Numbered from the stretch's first letter, positions 12,494 to 23,772 are shown. The stretch: 64,000 nucleotides of DNA from Vandiemenella viatica (GCA_031002005.1 JARYHS010008074.1:277079930-277143929); one strand, 5' to 3'. The notes: a model not told the origin generated them from the letters alone. Translations and numbers: made by a program.

Positions 12494-12540
12494 AATATAA
12501 GACACCAGTCCGCGCCATTCCACCGTCATTCGACTTGCAG
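12494..12540 (+). promoter_or_regulatory. Putative TATA box and initiator for the exon array
   Basis: AATATAA (12494-12500) is followed about 40 bp later by GTCATTC (around 12535), an arthropod initiator-like site. The first ATG of the spliced series is at 12580, giving a short leader. Positional inference only; there is no transcript evidence. Confidence 0.4.
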
Positions 12541-12579
12541 CTCTTGAACGGTGCACATCGTAGATACCTCGCTCGCAAG

Positions 12580-13950
12580 ATGTTTTCAGAAAATATTGTC
12601 TTTAAGGACGCGGAACTTCCAAGTGACTTGGACATTGAAACTACCGACCTTCTCAACACTGGTAAGTATCTTTTAATATATGTAAATAATTAGTTGTTTT
12701 ATTTGTTTCTTTTTTAATTATTTTTTTTCTGTTCCCAGATATAGGTGATTACGAAAATTATTTATTCTCTCTGCTTGACAGTGAGTAGTGATATATATAT
12801 ATTATATTTATTTGTATTTCTTTGTGCGTGTTTTCACTAATATATTCCCTCTTTTATATTTCAGACATGCCAAGCAAGCGAAGCACGACTCCGGAGTTAC
12901 CGAGTCCCAAACGGTCAAACATTACAAACGGTAAGTGTTAAATTTTTTATCTTATTTGATTAAATATTTATTTTCTTTTTCATGTTACAGTAACATTTTT
13001 TTTCAGTCTGGCAGGTTCATGGAGTATGCCATCGTTAGGTTTTGTAGTGACACCGCATCAATGGGTTATCCCACCGTCTCCAGCAAATCTGCTACAGCCA
13101 CCGTCACACTGGAATGGTGAGTACATAATTTTAACGTAATCTTTTTTATTATCACTTAAAAAAATATTTTTAATGTTTTATTTATTTCAGATCCAATGCA
13201 GCCGTATCCAAGCCATGCAGGAACTTGGAGTATGCCTTCATCCAGTTTTGTAGCCACGCCACATCAATGGATTATTCCATCGGCTCAAACAATTCAACCA
13301 CCATCGCACTGGATTATTTAATACAATGACTTTTCTATTGTTTGGAAAAAAATATTACTTTTTCTCGTTTTATGTTCCAGATTCAATGCAGCCGTCTCCA
13401 TGCTAGGCAGGAACTTGGAGTATGCCTTCGTCTAGTTTCGTACCAATGAATTATTCCATTAGCTCAAGCTATTCAACAACCGTCGAACTGGAATGGTAAG
13501 TACATTATTTACTACAATTACTTTTTAATGTTTGAAAAAAATTATTTTTAATATTCTCTGTTCCAGATTAAATGCAACCGTCTCCAAGTCTAGCAGGATC
13601 ATGGAGTATGCCATCGTCCCACACCACATCAATGGGTTATTCCATCAGCTCAAGCTATTCAGCCACCGACGATCCAGAATGGTAAGTACATTATTAAACC
13701 ACTTAATAAAATTATGTTAGAGCTTTTTTCCCCCACATGACACTATTTTTTGTCTGTTTCAGGTTCTGGGTCGGTCGTAAACAGGAACGAGCCTGCGGCC
13801 AGGAGGAATGAGGCTCCTCCACCACCAATGTGGCGGCCTTGGCAGACTCCTGCCGCACCAATGCCGGGACCAAGCACCACATCTACTTGGCGGCCAGCAG
13901 CAAGAATGCCCGCCGTGGCAGGACCAAGCCATGAGTCTACCATGTCGTGA
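12580..13950 (+). pseudogene. Multi-exon 5' part of polymerase locus (acidic N-terminus, Pro/Ser-rich repeat exons)
   Basis: Small exons can be read with consensus splice sites and one conserved phase. Exon 1: 12580-12661 (ATG in MFSENIVF; donor GTAAGT). Exon 2: 12739-12780 (acidic/aromatic, GDYENYLF; donor GTGAGT). Exon 3: 12865-12930 (basic/proline, MPSKRSTTPELPSPKR; donor GTAAGT). Exon 4: 12991-13116, frame kept by the upstream of two nearby acceptors (12990 rather than 13006). Then come repeat exons at 13191, 13381-13495 and 13567-13681, and a terminal Pro-rich exon 13763-13950 (NEAPPPPMWRPW). Every usable junction is phase 1. The second repeat exon has lost its donor and runs into a stop (13319-13321); the third and fourth contain in-frame stops. 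Function unknown; the most likely role is the low-complexity N-terminal extension of the polymerase read further downstream. Confidence 0.55.
12991..13681 (+). repeat. Tandem array of four duplicated exons with their introns
   Basis: Four units with acceptors at 12990, 13190, 13380 and 13566 (spacing 200, 190, 186 bp) each contain TGGAGTATGCC near the start, CACATCAATGG or a variant in the middle (damaged in unit 3), and a GGAATGGTAAGT-like donor (absent in unit 2). The duplicated unit is exon plus intron, and the exon is symmetric (phase 1-1), so copies can be added without breaking frame. The encoded peptide is rich in Pro, Ser, Trp and Gln. Confidence 0.75.
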
Positions 13951-14159
13951 CCAAGCACCGCACCGGAGCCCGCCGTGAAGGGACCAAGCGAGCCAGACCA
14001 CTACGCCTTCCTGGCGACCAGACATAGCAGGCAGTTATCAGCCGACACCATCAAGCAGCAGCCGGCACATCCACCTCGGCAGCATATAGTAATAGTCCAG
14101 TAGCATCAAGCAGCCATCAGCAATGGGGAGTGAGTTGGCATCATCGTCCTTAGTCCTTG
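13951..14159 (+). other. Pro/Ser-rich linker, frame broken
   Basis: The GGACCAAGC (Gly-Pro-Ser) repeats of the preceding exon continue past the stop at 13948-13950 in shifted frames, leading to the start of polymerase-like sequence near 14160. This looks like low-complexity coding sequence damaged by small indels. Confidence 0.4.
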
Positions 14160-16290
14160 AAGACAGGCAAAGTGCATTTAAGAGCAGAATATATTCCAGT
14201 ACAATTCAAAATTCTCCAAATTATATAGAACCTGCTAATATCATTAATACTTGCATTGACCTTTTAGTTAAAAAAAATTCGTGAAATTGTTGATAATCAG
14301 TCCTCCCCGTCTGTAAAGGTTCAGGTTGGGCTGGTTACTTTATTTAGAATTCAGAAGGATCAAAATTTCGAAACCGCCCGTATGTTTTTTCACAAAGATG
14401 CGTGAGATCACAAGGAGCACTTGCCTGTCGGATTGGTATGAAAAAAATGTGAACTCGGAGATCATTGTAAAATTAAGTGAGTTTCAAGAGCGCTGCAGTG
14501 GCAAAACTCTCGATAGAATAATATCCCTCAACATTGATATTTCAAAATTCGAACCTATCTATCGGGGGTCTTCCTATGTTGCTCTGCCACTTGATATCTG
14601 TAGAATGAAGGCCGTCATCAATGTAGAAAACAAAGACGAACAATGGACGCTTCTTGCTTCTCAAGTAATGGCGCCAAAAAAAATGCTCACCAACTTTATA
14701 ATTATAGGAAAGCATACGCCAACCACAATTTCGATTTTTCAGGAATTGAGTTTCCGGTAAAACTCTCTGATATTTCCAAATTCGAGTGGCAAAATCCAGA
14801 CTATTCAGTAAATGTTTTCGGTCTGGATGTAGATAAAGGTAAACATGTAGTTTCTGGGGCCCTCCACCACACTGCAGATAAACGCGATAAGCACATATAC
14901 ATGTTGATTATTACCGACGGTAGTGGGAAATTCCATTACTGTTGGATTCACGACATGTCAGCATTAGTTAGATCCTCATTAACTAATTACAAGGGTACAA
15001 TATATATTTGTGACAGATGTCTACAAAATTTCGGACGCAAAGATCTTCTGGACCGCCACGAGATCGATTGCGCAAGGGTAGATCCAGTACGCTTTGATCT
15101 ACCCGGCGACGACGACAAGACCTTAAAGTTTAAGGATTTTGTACACAAGCAGCGTGTACCCGTTGTCGTTTCGGCGGATTTCGAAAGTTTATTGCAACTT
15201 TATGATTCGTGCAGTCCTCCACCCAACGCCTCTCACACTACTACGGTCCAGAAACGTGTTCCTTTCGCTGCCGCATACCAGGCCGTTTGTGCCGACGTAC
15301 CTAGTCTGTCGCGTTTCGACTCCTACTCGGGCGCAAATCCCGAGAAATGGCTTGTTGACGAACTCGTCAATCTTGCCAAGGAAGTCGATAAAATTTACAA
15401 GAGATGTATCCCTCTTGTAATGACAGATGATCAGAAAGCAGAATTTGCTGGTGCTACAGGATGCCACATTTGTGAGAAAGACATTGAACCGGGGACTGTT
15501 AAGGTCCGCGATCACTGTCATATCACAGGAAAATTTAGAGGGGCTCACATAACGACTGCAATTTTCAGTTTCAAAATATAAGGTACATACCCATTTTCTT
15601 TCACAATCTTTCTGAGTATGGCGCACATTTCATAGTTAGGGCTTTATCAACACTCGACGGCGATGGTATGGATGTGCTTCCCATCACCACAGAACGATAC
15701 ATTTCTTTTTCTAAAAAGATTTAATACACTTTAATCACATTAAGGTTTCTGGACTCATACCGTTTCATGCAGTCCCCATTAGACAAACTGGTTGGGACCC
15801 TTGAGGATGGTGATATGAACATTACCCGTCGTCATTTCACTAACCCCGAGAAGTTTCAACTTGTTAAGCGGAAAGAAGTCTTCCCTTACGAATATATGGA
15901 TTCGTGGGATAAACTCAACGAGGCCACGCTCCCTCTAAAATCAAAATTTTATAGTTCGTTGTCAGAGTCAGAAATTTCTGATGAAGATTACGAACACGCG
16001 ACACAAGTGTGGCGGACTTTCCAGATCAAGACTTTGAGAGAATATGCAAGTCTGTACATGGGCACAGATGTACGGCTACTTGCAGATCTGTTTGAGAAAT
16101 TTAGGAGTGTTGTTGGTGCTTAAGGGCGCGTCAACGACGGGGTCATTAGCGCTTTAGGAGTGTATGTTTGGGGAAATACACCCTGGACCCCGCCCACTAC
16201 TTCACCTTTCGTGGCAGGCCATGTTAAGGAGCACGCGTGTTGAACTGGACCTTCTGACGGATATCGTCATGCTGCTCCTTTTCGAACGAG
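14160..16290 (+). pseudogene. Protein-primed family-B DNA polymerase, Polinton/adintovirus type, palm missing
   Basis: Remains of a viral or Polinton-like DNA polymerase, which would replicate a linear element from a protein primer. Order of recognisable parts: N-terminal domain from about 14160 in several frames (SAFKSRI-like start, then SEFQERCSGKTLDRI at 14476-14523); a frameshift near 14640; a long frame 14643-15581 with a C2HC-type finger (CDRCLQNF, 15009-15075), the exonuclease I motif SADFES (about 15173-15190) and the characteristic HCHITGKFRG (about 15514-15543). A further frame at 15767-16123 holds EVFPYEYMDSWDKL and a TDVRLLADLFEKF helix. Family-like sequence (KYTLDPAHYF) then continues in another frame, ending about 16290 in ELDLLTD...FERGG. 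Palm motifs A, B and C do not follow. At least four frameshifts or stops make it a dead copy. No integrase, ATPase, protease or capsid gene is seen nearby. It is probably the 3' part of the spliced gene starting at 12580. Confidence 0.8.
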
Positions 16291-16894
16291 GAGGCTAAGA
16301 TTTTTAAAAATTGTTTTTGATCGTAAGAGTCACGTCTGGGCCGTCGGTTATTCGGATTGAATGTTAAACTGTAGATATCACAAAGTTAGGGTTGCAATGC
16401 GAGGCAAATCGTAGGTAGTCTTTCAATGCTGTAGGTGAACACTTTTTTACGTTATATTGATCCCTCAGGAGTGATTCGACGTCAATGTGTGTGTGACATG
16501 CAGTAATAATACTATAAATGCGGAAGTAAGTCTCTGATTTTTGTTACCTTTTGACAACTAAATGCCTATACCGTTATTGAATGAATTTGACAAGAAAATC
16601 TGTAGGGAAGGCACAGGATATTTCTTTTCGGTATGATTAACAGTTGTAGTCACGAAATTTTGAGAACTTATCAAATGGTGACAGAGTGGACGGATGTGTG
16701 TGTTAGTCTGTAATGTTACGTTGCTTGCTCAAGCTATGCTTCACGCGCATTATGTTAGTGCATAATTTGTTAAAAAATTTCGTTTAGAGGAAAAAACGTA
16801 TTATTTAATATAGATTTCGATTTTTTCTGTCCTTTTACTTTGTGTCTGATTTAATGTTTCTGGCACCAGTTTATTTTGCCTTCTATTTTGACAT
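16291..16894. other. Spacer after the polymerase remnant
   Basis: AT-rich with no recognisable coding or TIR. It lies between the polymerase break at about 16290 and the hAT end at 16895. Confidence 0.45.
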
Positions 16895-17526
16895 TAGAGC
16901 TGTAAAAGTAACTAGAAATTCTGTACCCGTTTGTATTCGTTACTAAACCAATCAATACCCATTACTTTCGAATCGTTACTCGTTACTTTCGGTACAATAG
17001 AGTATCGAGTCACGACGCGTACGGGTTAACTTCGTTACTATCGTATCGTTTCGTTACTCGTTACTTTAGGTATAATCGAACACTAGCATGAAGCATCGCA
17101 TACGGGACAACTTCGTTCGTACTTGGTAAAGTTTAAGTAAATTGTTTATTTAGTAAAATAAGTTTAGATAAGTTGTTTGTTTGGATAAAACTTAAAGTAA
17201 TTAGCACACGGATCTTACGGAAAACTTCTAAATGTGCACTTGATTTGCTGTAATGAATTTTATATTCGAAAGAATAATGTATTTTCAAAACAAATACCTG
17301 GTTGCACACACAAAAAAAGACCTGACCTTACACCTGACTGTGGCACATCTAGTGACAATAACTAATGGCGATTATTTTTTAAAGTAGCCTACTCAAAACC
17401 CTGCATGCAATCCTGAAATGATAATGGGACACGTATTTAACAAATATTATAATTTCATCAAAGTATTTCGTTTTAAAAATGAGGTTTCACCACTGTCTTC
17501 CTTTACTGTTTTCATTTATTTTTGTG

Positions 17527-20430
17527 GTCAAGTAATAACTTTGAAAGGCAATCGCTTTTAGATCGGCTTATTCCTTCCATGTTAAGTTGGCAAACCCTTA
17601 GTGAAGGTCCAAGGGTTCTTGCCTTTTGGTTCTGATAAGAACCGTTAGGTAACATGACGATTACTGTGCTCTGGTTGCCAGGAGATCCTGTAGGATTGTC
17701 TGGCAGGCCAACTGTGTAGACTATTTAGCCGTGCATAAACCCCCTTCCGTTTCATGGCCGAGTGAAGTTCTACCAAAGTCTCGACATCCCGTTATGTATA
17801 TTGGCGATTTTAACAGCCACCATACAGATTGGAAGTACACAGAAAACAACCAAGATGGAATCAGGCTAGAGGAATGGGCGGCAGCAAATAACATGAACTT
17901 AGTTTTTTAACCCGAAAGACGCAGGTACTTTTAACTCGGGAAGATGGAACACCGAAACCAACCCAGACCTATGTTTTGTCTCCTGTGACGATCAAAGCCA
18001 CCCTTTACCAACTACAAGACGAGTCCTACAAGCCTTTCCACATAGTCAACACCGACCAGTCCTGCTAGAAGTTGGTCTAACAATTCCCATAATTAGATCC
18101 TCTCCTTTACCTAGATGGAACTTTGGGAAAGCAAAGTGGGAAGAATTTGCCAATAACCTGGATAAAAACCTAAGATGGATACCTCCATTAGTAAAAAATT
18201 ATAATAGATTTGCCAGAGTAACCATAGCGACAGCTAAAAAGTCTATTCCTAGAGGCTTTAGAAAAGAATATATCCCGTGTTGGAACGAAACATGCGAAAT
18301 GCTCTATGATGATTTCCAACAGAACGGACGTACAGAAGCAGCCGACGAACTACTGCAGAGCCTGGACAATGCCCGAAAACGAAAATGGAATGATACGGTG
18401 CAAACCTTAAATTTCAAGAAGTCCAGCCGGAAAGCATGGAGCCTCCTTAAAAAGCTAGGTGGAACCCCACATAACACTCAATCAAAGCATCAGGTCACTC
18501 CAGACCAAATAGCAAGTCGACTTGCCAACATGTCTAGAGTGAGCGCCGATAAAGATCATACTCGGAAAGTGAAAAAACTATTGTTCCATCTAAAACGATT
18601 GTACTCTGCCCCTACAAACCTCTCATCCCCTGTCACCGATATAGAGGTGGCAAGGGCCATCAAACAAATGAAGAATGGGAAGGCTCCAGGTATTGACGAA
18701 GTTCACCCAGAGTTCCTTACACACTGTGGAAAACATACCAAAAAATGGTTGGCCCGCTTCTTTACTAACATACTACAGACAAATGTTATTCCTGCAGAAT
18801 TTAAACGGGCAAAGATCATAGCCATTCTGAAGCCTGGAAAAAGCCCTGAAGTTCCAGAGAATTTTAGACCTATTTCACTGCTAAGTACTACTTACAAGTT
18901 ATTTGAAAGGATCATCTACAATAGAATCAGCCCAATTATTTTTGCAAACCTCCCAGTTGAACAGGCAGGTTTTTAGACCTGCAAGAAACTGCGAGGATCA
19001 GGTCCTGGCATTGGCAACTCACATAGAAGCAGGATTCGAGAGACGATTGAAGACTGGTGCTGTATTTGTTGACCTTACCGCAGCCTATGATACAGTGTGG
19101 CGAGAGGGCCTGGTATATAAACTGCTGAACATTTTGAAGTGTAAAAAAATCACTTGTCTGATCAATACCATGCTAGCTAACCGAACATTCCAGGTTGTTT
19201 CAGACAATAAGATAAGCAAAGTAAGAAGAGTGAATAATGGTCTGCCTCAAGGCTCAGTTCTTGCCCCACTTCTTTTTAATGTTTATATTTCTGACATTCC
19301 TCAAACAGAATCCAGACAGTTCTCTTATGCTGACGATCTGGCAGTAGTACAACAATCTGATAACGTTCAGCAAATTGAAAATAGTTTAACAGCAGACCTC
19401 AAAACCCTGAGCAACTATTTTCGGAAATGGCGTCTCGTACCCAGTTCCAGCAAGACGGAAATTTAGTGTCTTCCATCTTAACAATCGGGTGGCGAATCTC
19501 TCACTTGACGTTCTTCTTGATGGCACTCCCATTCGACACAACCCCTTCCCCAAGTATTTGGGAGTCGTAATGGATCGCACCTTGTCGTACAATAAACATC
19601 TAAACAACCTTGCAGCAAACTAAGAACCAGGAATAATATTCTGCAGAAGTTAACTGGCACCTCCTGGGAGCATCCGCCTCTACACTCCGCACATCAGCAC
19701 TGAGCCTTGTATATTCTGCAGCTGAGTACTGCTCATCTGTCTGGATAAATAGCGCCCACGTCAAAAAGATCGACACAGTTTTAAACCAGACAATGCGGAT
19801 AATTAGCGGATGTATTAAGACCACTCCACTGTACTGGCTACCTGTTTTGTGCAACATCGAACCGCCTACGATAAGACGACTCAATCTCCTAATTGCCCAG
19901 TATAATAAGATCTGTGATAACTTGGATCTGCCCATCCATGACGACATGGATAATATGTTTGTGAGACTTAAATCGAGAAATCCAAGTGTAAAGACTGTAA
20001 AACAGATTATATCTGATAATTTTAATGGGAGAGAAGCTTGGAAATTGGAGTGGATAGCCTCAGCCCCACCAGAATGGCACTCCCTGTTTGACAGTCAACA
20101 GGCACTAAAGCGACTCGACCTTCCTCGCAAGACCTGGGCAGCTCTTAACAGAGTTAGGACTGGTCATGGAAGATCTGCTTCATCTTTGTATACATGGGGA
20201 ATGAGAGATTCACCGAGATGCGACTGTGGTGAGGAAAAACAAACCATCCGTCACGTGACATTTGACTGCCCACTTCGAGCATTCAGGGGATCACCAATAG
20301 ATTTTATTAACATTTCAAATGAAGCTTTAGATTGGCTACACCATGTTAATTTTGAATTTTAATTGTAATTTAATGTTGTATTGTATTATTTTTGTGCAAT
20401 GGCCATACGCTAAATAAATAAATAAATAAA
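17527..20430 (+). pseudogene. jockey-type LINE, copy 1 (endonuclease end, RT, C-terminus)
   Basis: A 5'-truncated non-LTR retrotransposon. The part before 18299 holds the end of the APE-type endonuclease, with the hallmark MYIGDFNSHHTDW (about 17793-17832). ORF pieces 18299-18976, 18903-19466 and 19793-20362 are one ORF2 separated by frameshifts. RT motifs visible: KNGKAPGIDEVHPEFL, AKIIAILKPGKSPEVPENFR, VFVDLTAAYDTVW, NGLPQGSVLAPLLFN and FSYADDLAV (catalytic YADD). The C-terminus has a RCDCGEEKQTIRHVTFDCP cysteine/histidine cluster typical of jockey ORF2. The 3' end is a (TAAA)n run at about 20410-20430. It lies inside hAT copy 1: copy 2 has the flanking sequence without it. Related minus-strand fragments are at 47992-48333 and 52790-53865. 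Confidence 0.9.
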
Positions 20431-20740
20431 TTTGTTTTTGTAAATTCTTCATCCTTTTGTGATAGATTTGTTAAAATAAATGTGGACACACCATCAAATC
20501 GGGCCTGTAGGGCAGAGTGCTACTGACTCCCGCTTGATTTCATTTTAAAAATATTAATATTCAAAACTTTTAAATCAATAATAAAGGTATAGGGCAAACA
20601 GGCGATTAGATTCGTAATTGTTGTTGTGTCGCGGTTACAATACACATTCAATATCAAAGCCAATACCGCACTGATCACATGGATCCTGCGGTAATAATAC
20701 AATAACTAAACCCAGACGAAAGGAATAAAGTTATTGTACC

Positions 20741-21124
20741 TTGTTGTTTCTTCATGGAATTATGGAACTGCAAAAAGGGCTGCTAGATTTTTTAAAAAAT
20801 TATCGCAGAATGCAATCAGTAACAGATATGATAAAAAAAAAGCTGGAATGGAACAGGATGAAGAGGGTCATGGGAGTGTACAAGGCGTATATTGATGATG
20901 AGGCATGGAAAGATATTGGTGTAAGAATTAAAAGTAATTCATGTAAAGGAAAAGATGACCATGACCACAAGTTGGCACTCGATTTCAGGCACAAGGGTGT
21001 AGGAAGATTCTCTTTTTTAGGTAAGGCTGTCAGGGATTGGAATAAGTTACCAAGAGAAATTATGAATAATTTACCAAAAACGTTGAATGAATCTAAAGTT
21101 AAAATTTGTAAAGGGCAAATATAG
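20741..21124 (+). pseudogene. LINE reverse transcriptase C-terminal-like fragment in hAT
   Basis: A 127-codon frame resembling the C-terminal tail of non-LTR reverse transcriptases: SVTDMIKKKLEW, VMGVYKAYIDDEAWKDIG, then FSFLGKAVRDWNKLPREI. The RT itself is absent. The same sequence occurs in hAT copy 2, split by another transposon into 26885-27028 and 31350-31640, so it was already inside the hAT element before the copies separated. Confidence 0.65.
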
Positions 21125-21612
21125 GTGGATGCAGGAAAGGGAGGAATATGAGTGTGTATGGATATTGCCGCCGGAGCACGCGCTCCATTGCAATTTAATT
21201 AAATATTATTAGAACATAACAAATGCAGAGATTCATATCAAAAACTATTAGATAACTCTTTTGTATTGTAAATCAAATCTCAAAATAAACACATGTCATA
21301 AATGTTTGAAATCAGTAAACCTCACTAATGAATGATCAATGAAAAACCAGTAACTATCTCAAATTATCCATACAAATTATCTATTTACAAATTATGCATT
21401 GTAAATTTTTATGTTAACCAAAATAAAAAAAACTACAAAATTAGTCCTTAGGTTGTCAAAATTAGTTAGTTGCGAGAGCTGTAACGTGTTCGTATCTCTA
21501 CGACAAATGCGAGTAACGAAATGGATTTGTAACGATTCGGTACTCCGAGTCAGGCGACGAACCCGTTACTCAGTAACGAATACATCGTTACTTTTACAGC
21601 TCTATTTGACGT

Positions 21613-21919
21613 GCCTTGCGGGCGTAAACTGGCCTAAGTTGTAGCTCTAGCAGAGCACGAGCAGCTAAAGTTATAAAAAACCAAGAATCGGACGCTCATG
21701 CTGAAGAAAGAAGAAACTCCAATCTGAAATAAAGCTGCCCTTAGTTAACCCCCCCCCCCCCACACCCCTTCACATTTGTTTGTTTTTCTGTTTTTAAATA
21801 TGTTGAAAACTGAATCTCTTCAAGAGACAGGTTCGATGGTAGAATGATATAGTGATGGCTTTCCGATCATATTATGCCGATTCGGTGTTGTTTGGGACCA
21901 ATCCTTCGCTACCAACAAC
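21613..21919. other. Short spacer, homopolymer C run
   Basis: Contains a run of ten C's at 21751-21760. The last 80 bp (to 21919) may be Penelope-like sequence interrupted by the following MITE. Confidence 0.35.
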
Positions 21920-21927
21920 TTTCTATA

Positions 21928-22645
21928 CAGTGCTACCATTTCTACGGATTTATCTGTAGATCTACGGATTTTTATAAAAAGTTAGGATTTTCGGATTTTG
22001 TTAAAATATCTACGGATTTTTGCTAATTTTTACTATTTGTTGATTTTTTTCCTTATATTGGTGTTTTGTTAAACTTTGAGCGTTTAGTGTTAATGTATTA
22101 CAGAATTGTCAATAATTGTTAATCGCTTCCTTGCAACCGCTCGTGTGAACCAACGATTGAAATAAAGCTCACATTTTGTTTGAATATAGATTTTATAGAT
22201 CTTAAAAGACGGTAATACAGAACTATTGGCGCATTCTTTATGCACGGTGACACAAAGCAGTGCCTTCCGTTAAGAATTAACCAATATCCTAGAGTCAAAG
22301 TGTTCGTAGTATTTGACATTTCCTGTTACCGAAGATATGCTAAATTTAATGTCAACAAAAAAAAAAAAAAATAGATAATGTATAGTCCCCCCTCCCCCCA
22401 TAAAAGAGTAGTCATAGCAGCAGCAGCGATGAAAGTGACATGTTCAGAGATATTTCTTATTTAAATGAAGAATATTATTTTGTATTTCGAATTTTAAAGA
22501 CCTGAAAATAAAAAGTATTCTTAATTTTGACTCTCTCTTCAATAATTATTGTTTTAGTTAGCGAGTCTCCGGATTTTTGTACCCAATTTACGGAAGTTTT
22601 AGCGGCCATCTACGGATATTCAAAGCCAAGAGGCTGGCAGCACTG
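21928..22645. mobile_element. hAT MITE with CAGTGCTGCCA ends
   Basis: A 718-bp non-coding element with inverted ends (left CAGTGCTACCA, right TGGCAGCACTG) and subterminal ATCTACGGATTT repeats in both arms. Perfect 8-bp TSDs TTTCTATA lie at 21920-21927 and 22646-22653. Both features are standard for hAT. A poly(A) run (22359-22371) and a C-rich tract (22386-22398) lie inside. Confidence 0.85.
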
Positions 22646-22982
22646 TTTCTATATTCAATTCTGGCAAAGAAATTCTTAATCCACGCGTCGCGGTTATCAG
22701 CTAGTTCCTTATAAATGCATAGAGGCGTACATCGGGCAAACCATTCGATGCATAAGCCAAAGGTGCGTCGAACATGCACGCAACGTCCGCCTGGGTCAAA
22801 CCGACAAGTCAGCAGTTGCAGGGCACAGCATCGACACGGGACATGGTTTTGATTTCAAAGCTACAGAAATTCTCGCTTGCACGAGAGGTTACTGGGACAG
22901 CATTTATTCAGAAGCTGTCGAAATCGGTGTATTGGACAGTCTAGTAAATAAAGATGCTGGATTTCAATTAAGTGAAGCCTAG
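22646..22982 (+). pseudogene. Penelope-like element GIY-YIG endonuclease fragment
   Basis: From about 22722 one frame reads AYIGQTIRCISQRCVEHARN, with the second half of the GIY-YIG motif (YIG), a following Arg-rich helix, then SAVAGHSIDTGHGFDF and RGYWDSIYSEAVEI, ending at a TAG at 22980-22982. This is the C-terminal endonuclease of Penelope-like retroelements, which lies after their RT. The GIY half falls in damaged sequence just upstream. The MITE at 21928-22645 sits between this and possible upstream Penelope sequence, so it probably inserted into the element. Confidence 0.7.
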
Positions 22983-23582
22983 AGACTAGAAGTGGGCAAA
23001 GTGACTAACTAAAAAGAACGACACTCATTTGATTACTCAGTGAAAGAACAAGTTTTTTTGAACGGTTCACTAGTTCACTAACTTACTTTAAATAAAAAGA
23101 ATGGTCATTTATGTTTTGAGAGTACTATCTCTGTGTTATTTATATTTAAATTGATTTTATGCGTTAATCTCACAGGCGATTAGATTAATTTATTTTTCTA
23201 TTTATCCCGAAATATTTTGCTCCCCTTAAATACTACCGGATTATTTTCACGCAGAAAAGGCATTTCAACGCGTCAATGAAACAGTTTTTGAGACAGTAGT
23301 TTGATAGTAATAAAGCATGGTAAAATTTACATGAATTTATTTGTAGGTACAAACACAAAATCTTTTTGAGTTAAATCGAATGCAAGTTACTGTTCACAAA
23401 TAATATTTGAGACTTTTTGTTTCAGCAGCCTACTTCCTTTTTCTGTGCAAATTTGCTCAGATTAAGAAGACCAGTTCACTTGCCAATGACACATCTTTAA
23501 CGCAAAACAATGAAAAATATATATAAAAAAGACATCGCGTCACGATTATGTTTAAATGTGTGGTTATTTATACACACACTGG

Positions 23583-23772
23583 CCTCGCATTTGGGAGGAC
23601 GCCTGGCATTCAGATTTGGATTATCCATGGATCCCCAAACCACTCCAGGCGAATGCCGGGATACTTCCTTCAAAAGGCCATGGCTGAATTCCTTTCCGTT
23701 CCTTGTTCCCAGTCCCATCCCACCTCTAACCACCTCGACGTCGATGAGGCGTAAAGCCATAAGTAAAAAAAA
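23583..23772 (+). repeat. tRNA-derived SINE, family 1, copy 2
   Basis: Matches the minus-strand SINE at 3606-3850: GGCCTCGCATTTGGGAGGAC head, the CCATGG/CCCCAAACCACTCCAGG body, GGCCATGGCTGAATTCC and CCTCGACGTCGATGAGG, then an A-rich tail. The part holding the pol III B box is deleted, so this copy cannot be transcribed from its own promoter. Confidence 0.75.

Larger units (their letters stand above)
16895..21604. mobile_element. hAT-like transposon, family TAGAGCTG, copy 1
   Basis: Ends are inverted repeats: left TAGAGCTGTAAAAGTAAC, right GTTACTTTTACAGCTCTA, perfect over the first 18 bases, with subterminal CGTTACTCGTTAC-like repeats on both sides. Flanks are an 8-bp TSD, TTTGACAT (16887-16894) and TTTGACGT (21605-21612). 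The 4.7-kb body carries a jockey LINE (17527-20430) and a LINE-like C-terminal fragment (20741-21124), but no hAT transposase. Copy 2 is at 24040-33933 and shares the body outside the later insertions. Confidence 0.85.

Noticed and set aside
13743..14025. Overlapping minus-strand frames of 71 and 88 codons
   Set aside because: They are shadows of the Pro-rich exon on the plus strand; GC-rich repeats open both strands.
15189..15626. 145-codon minus-strand frame
   Set aside because: It is antisense to the polymerase exonuclease region, which has clear family motifs on the plus strand.
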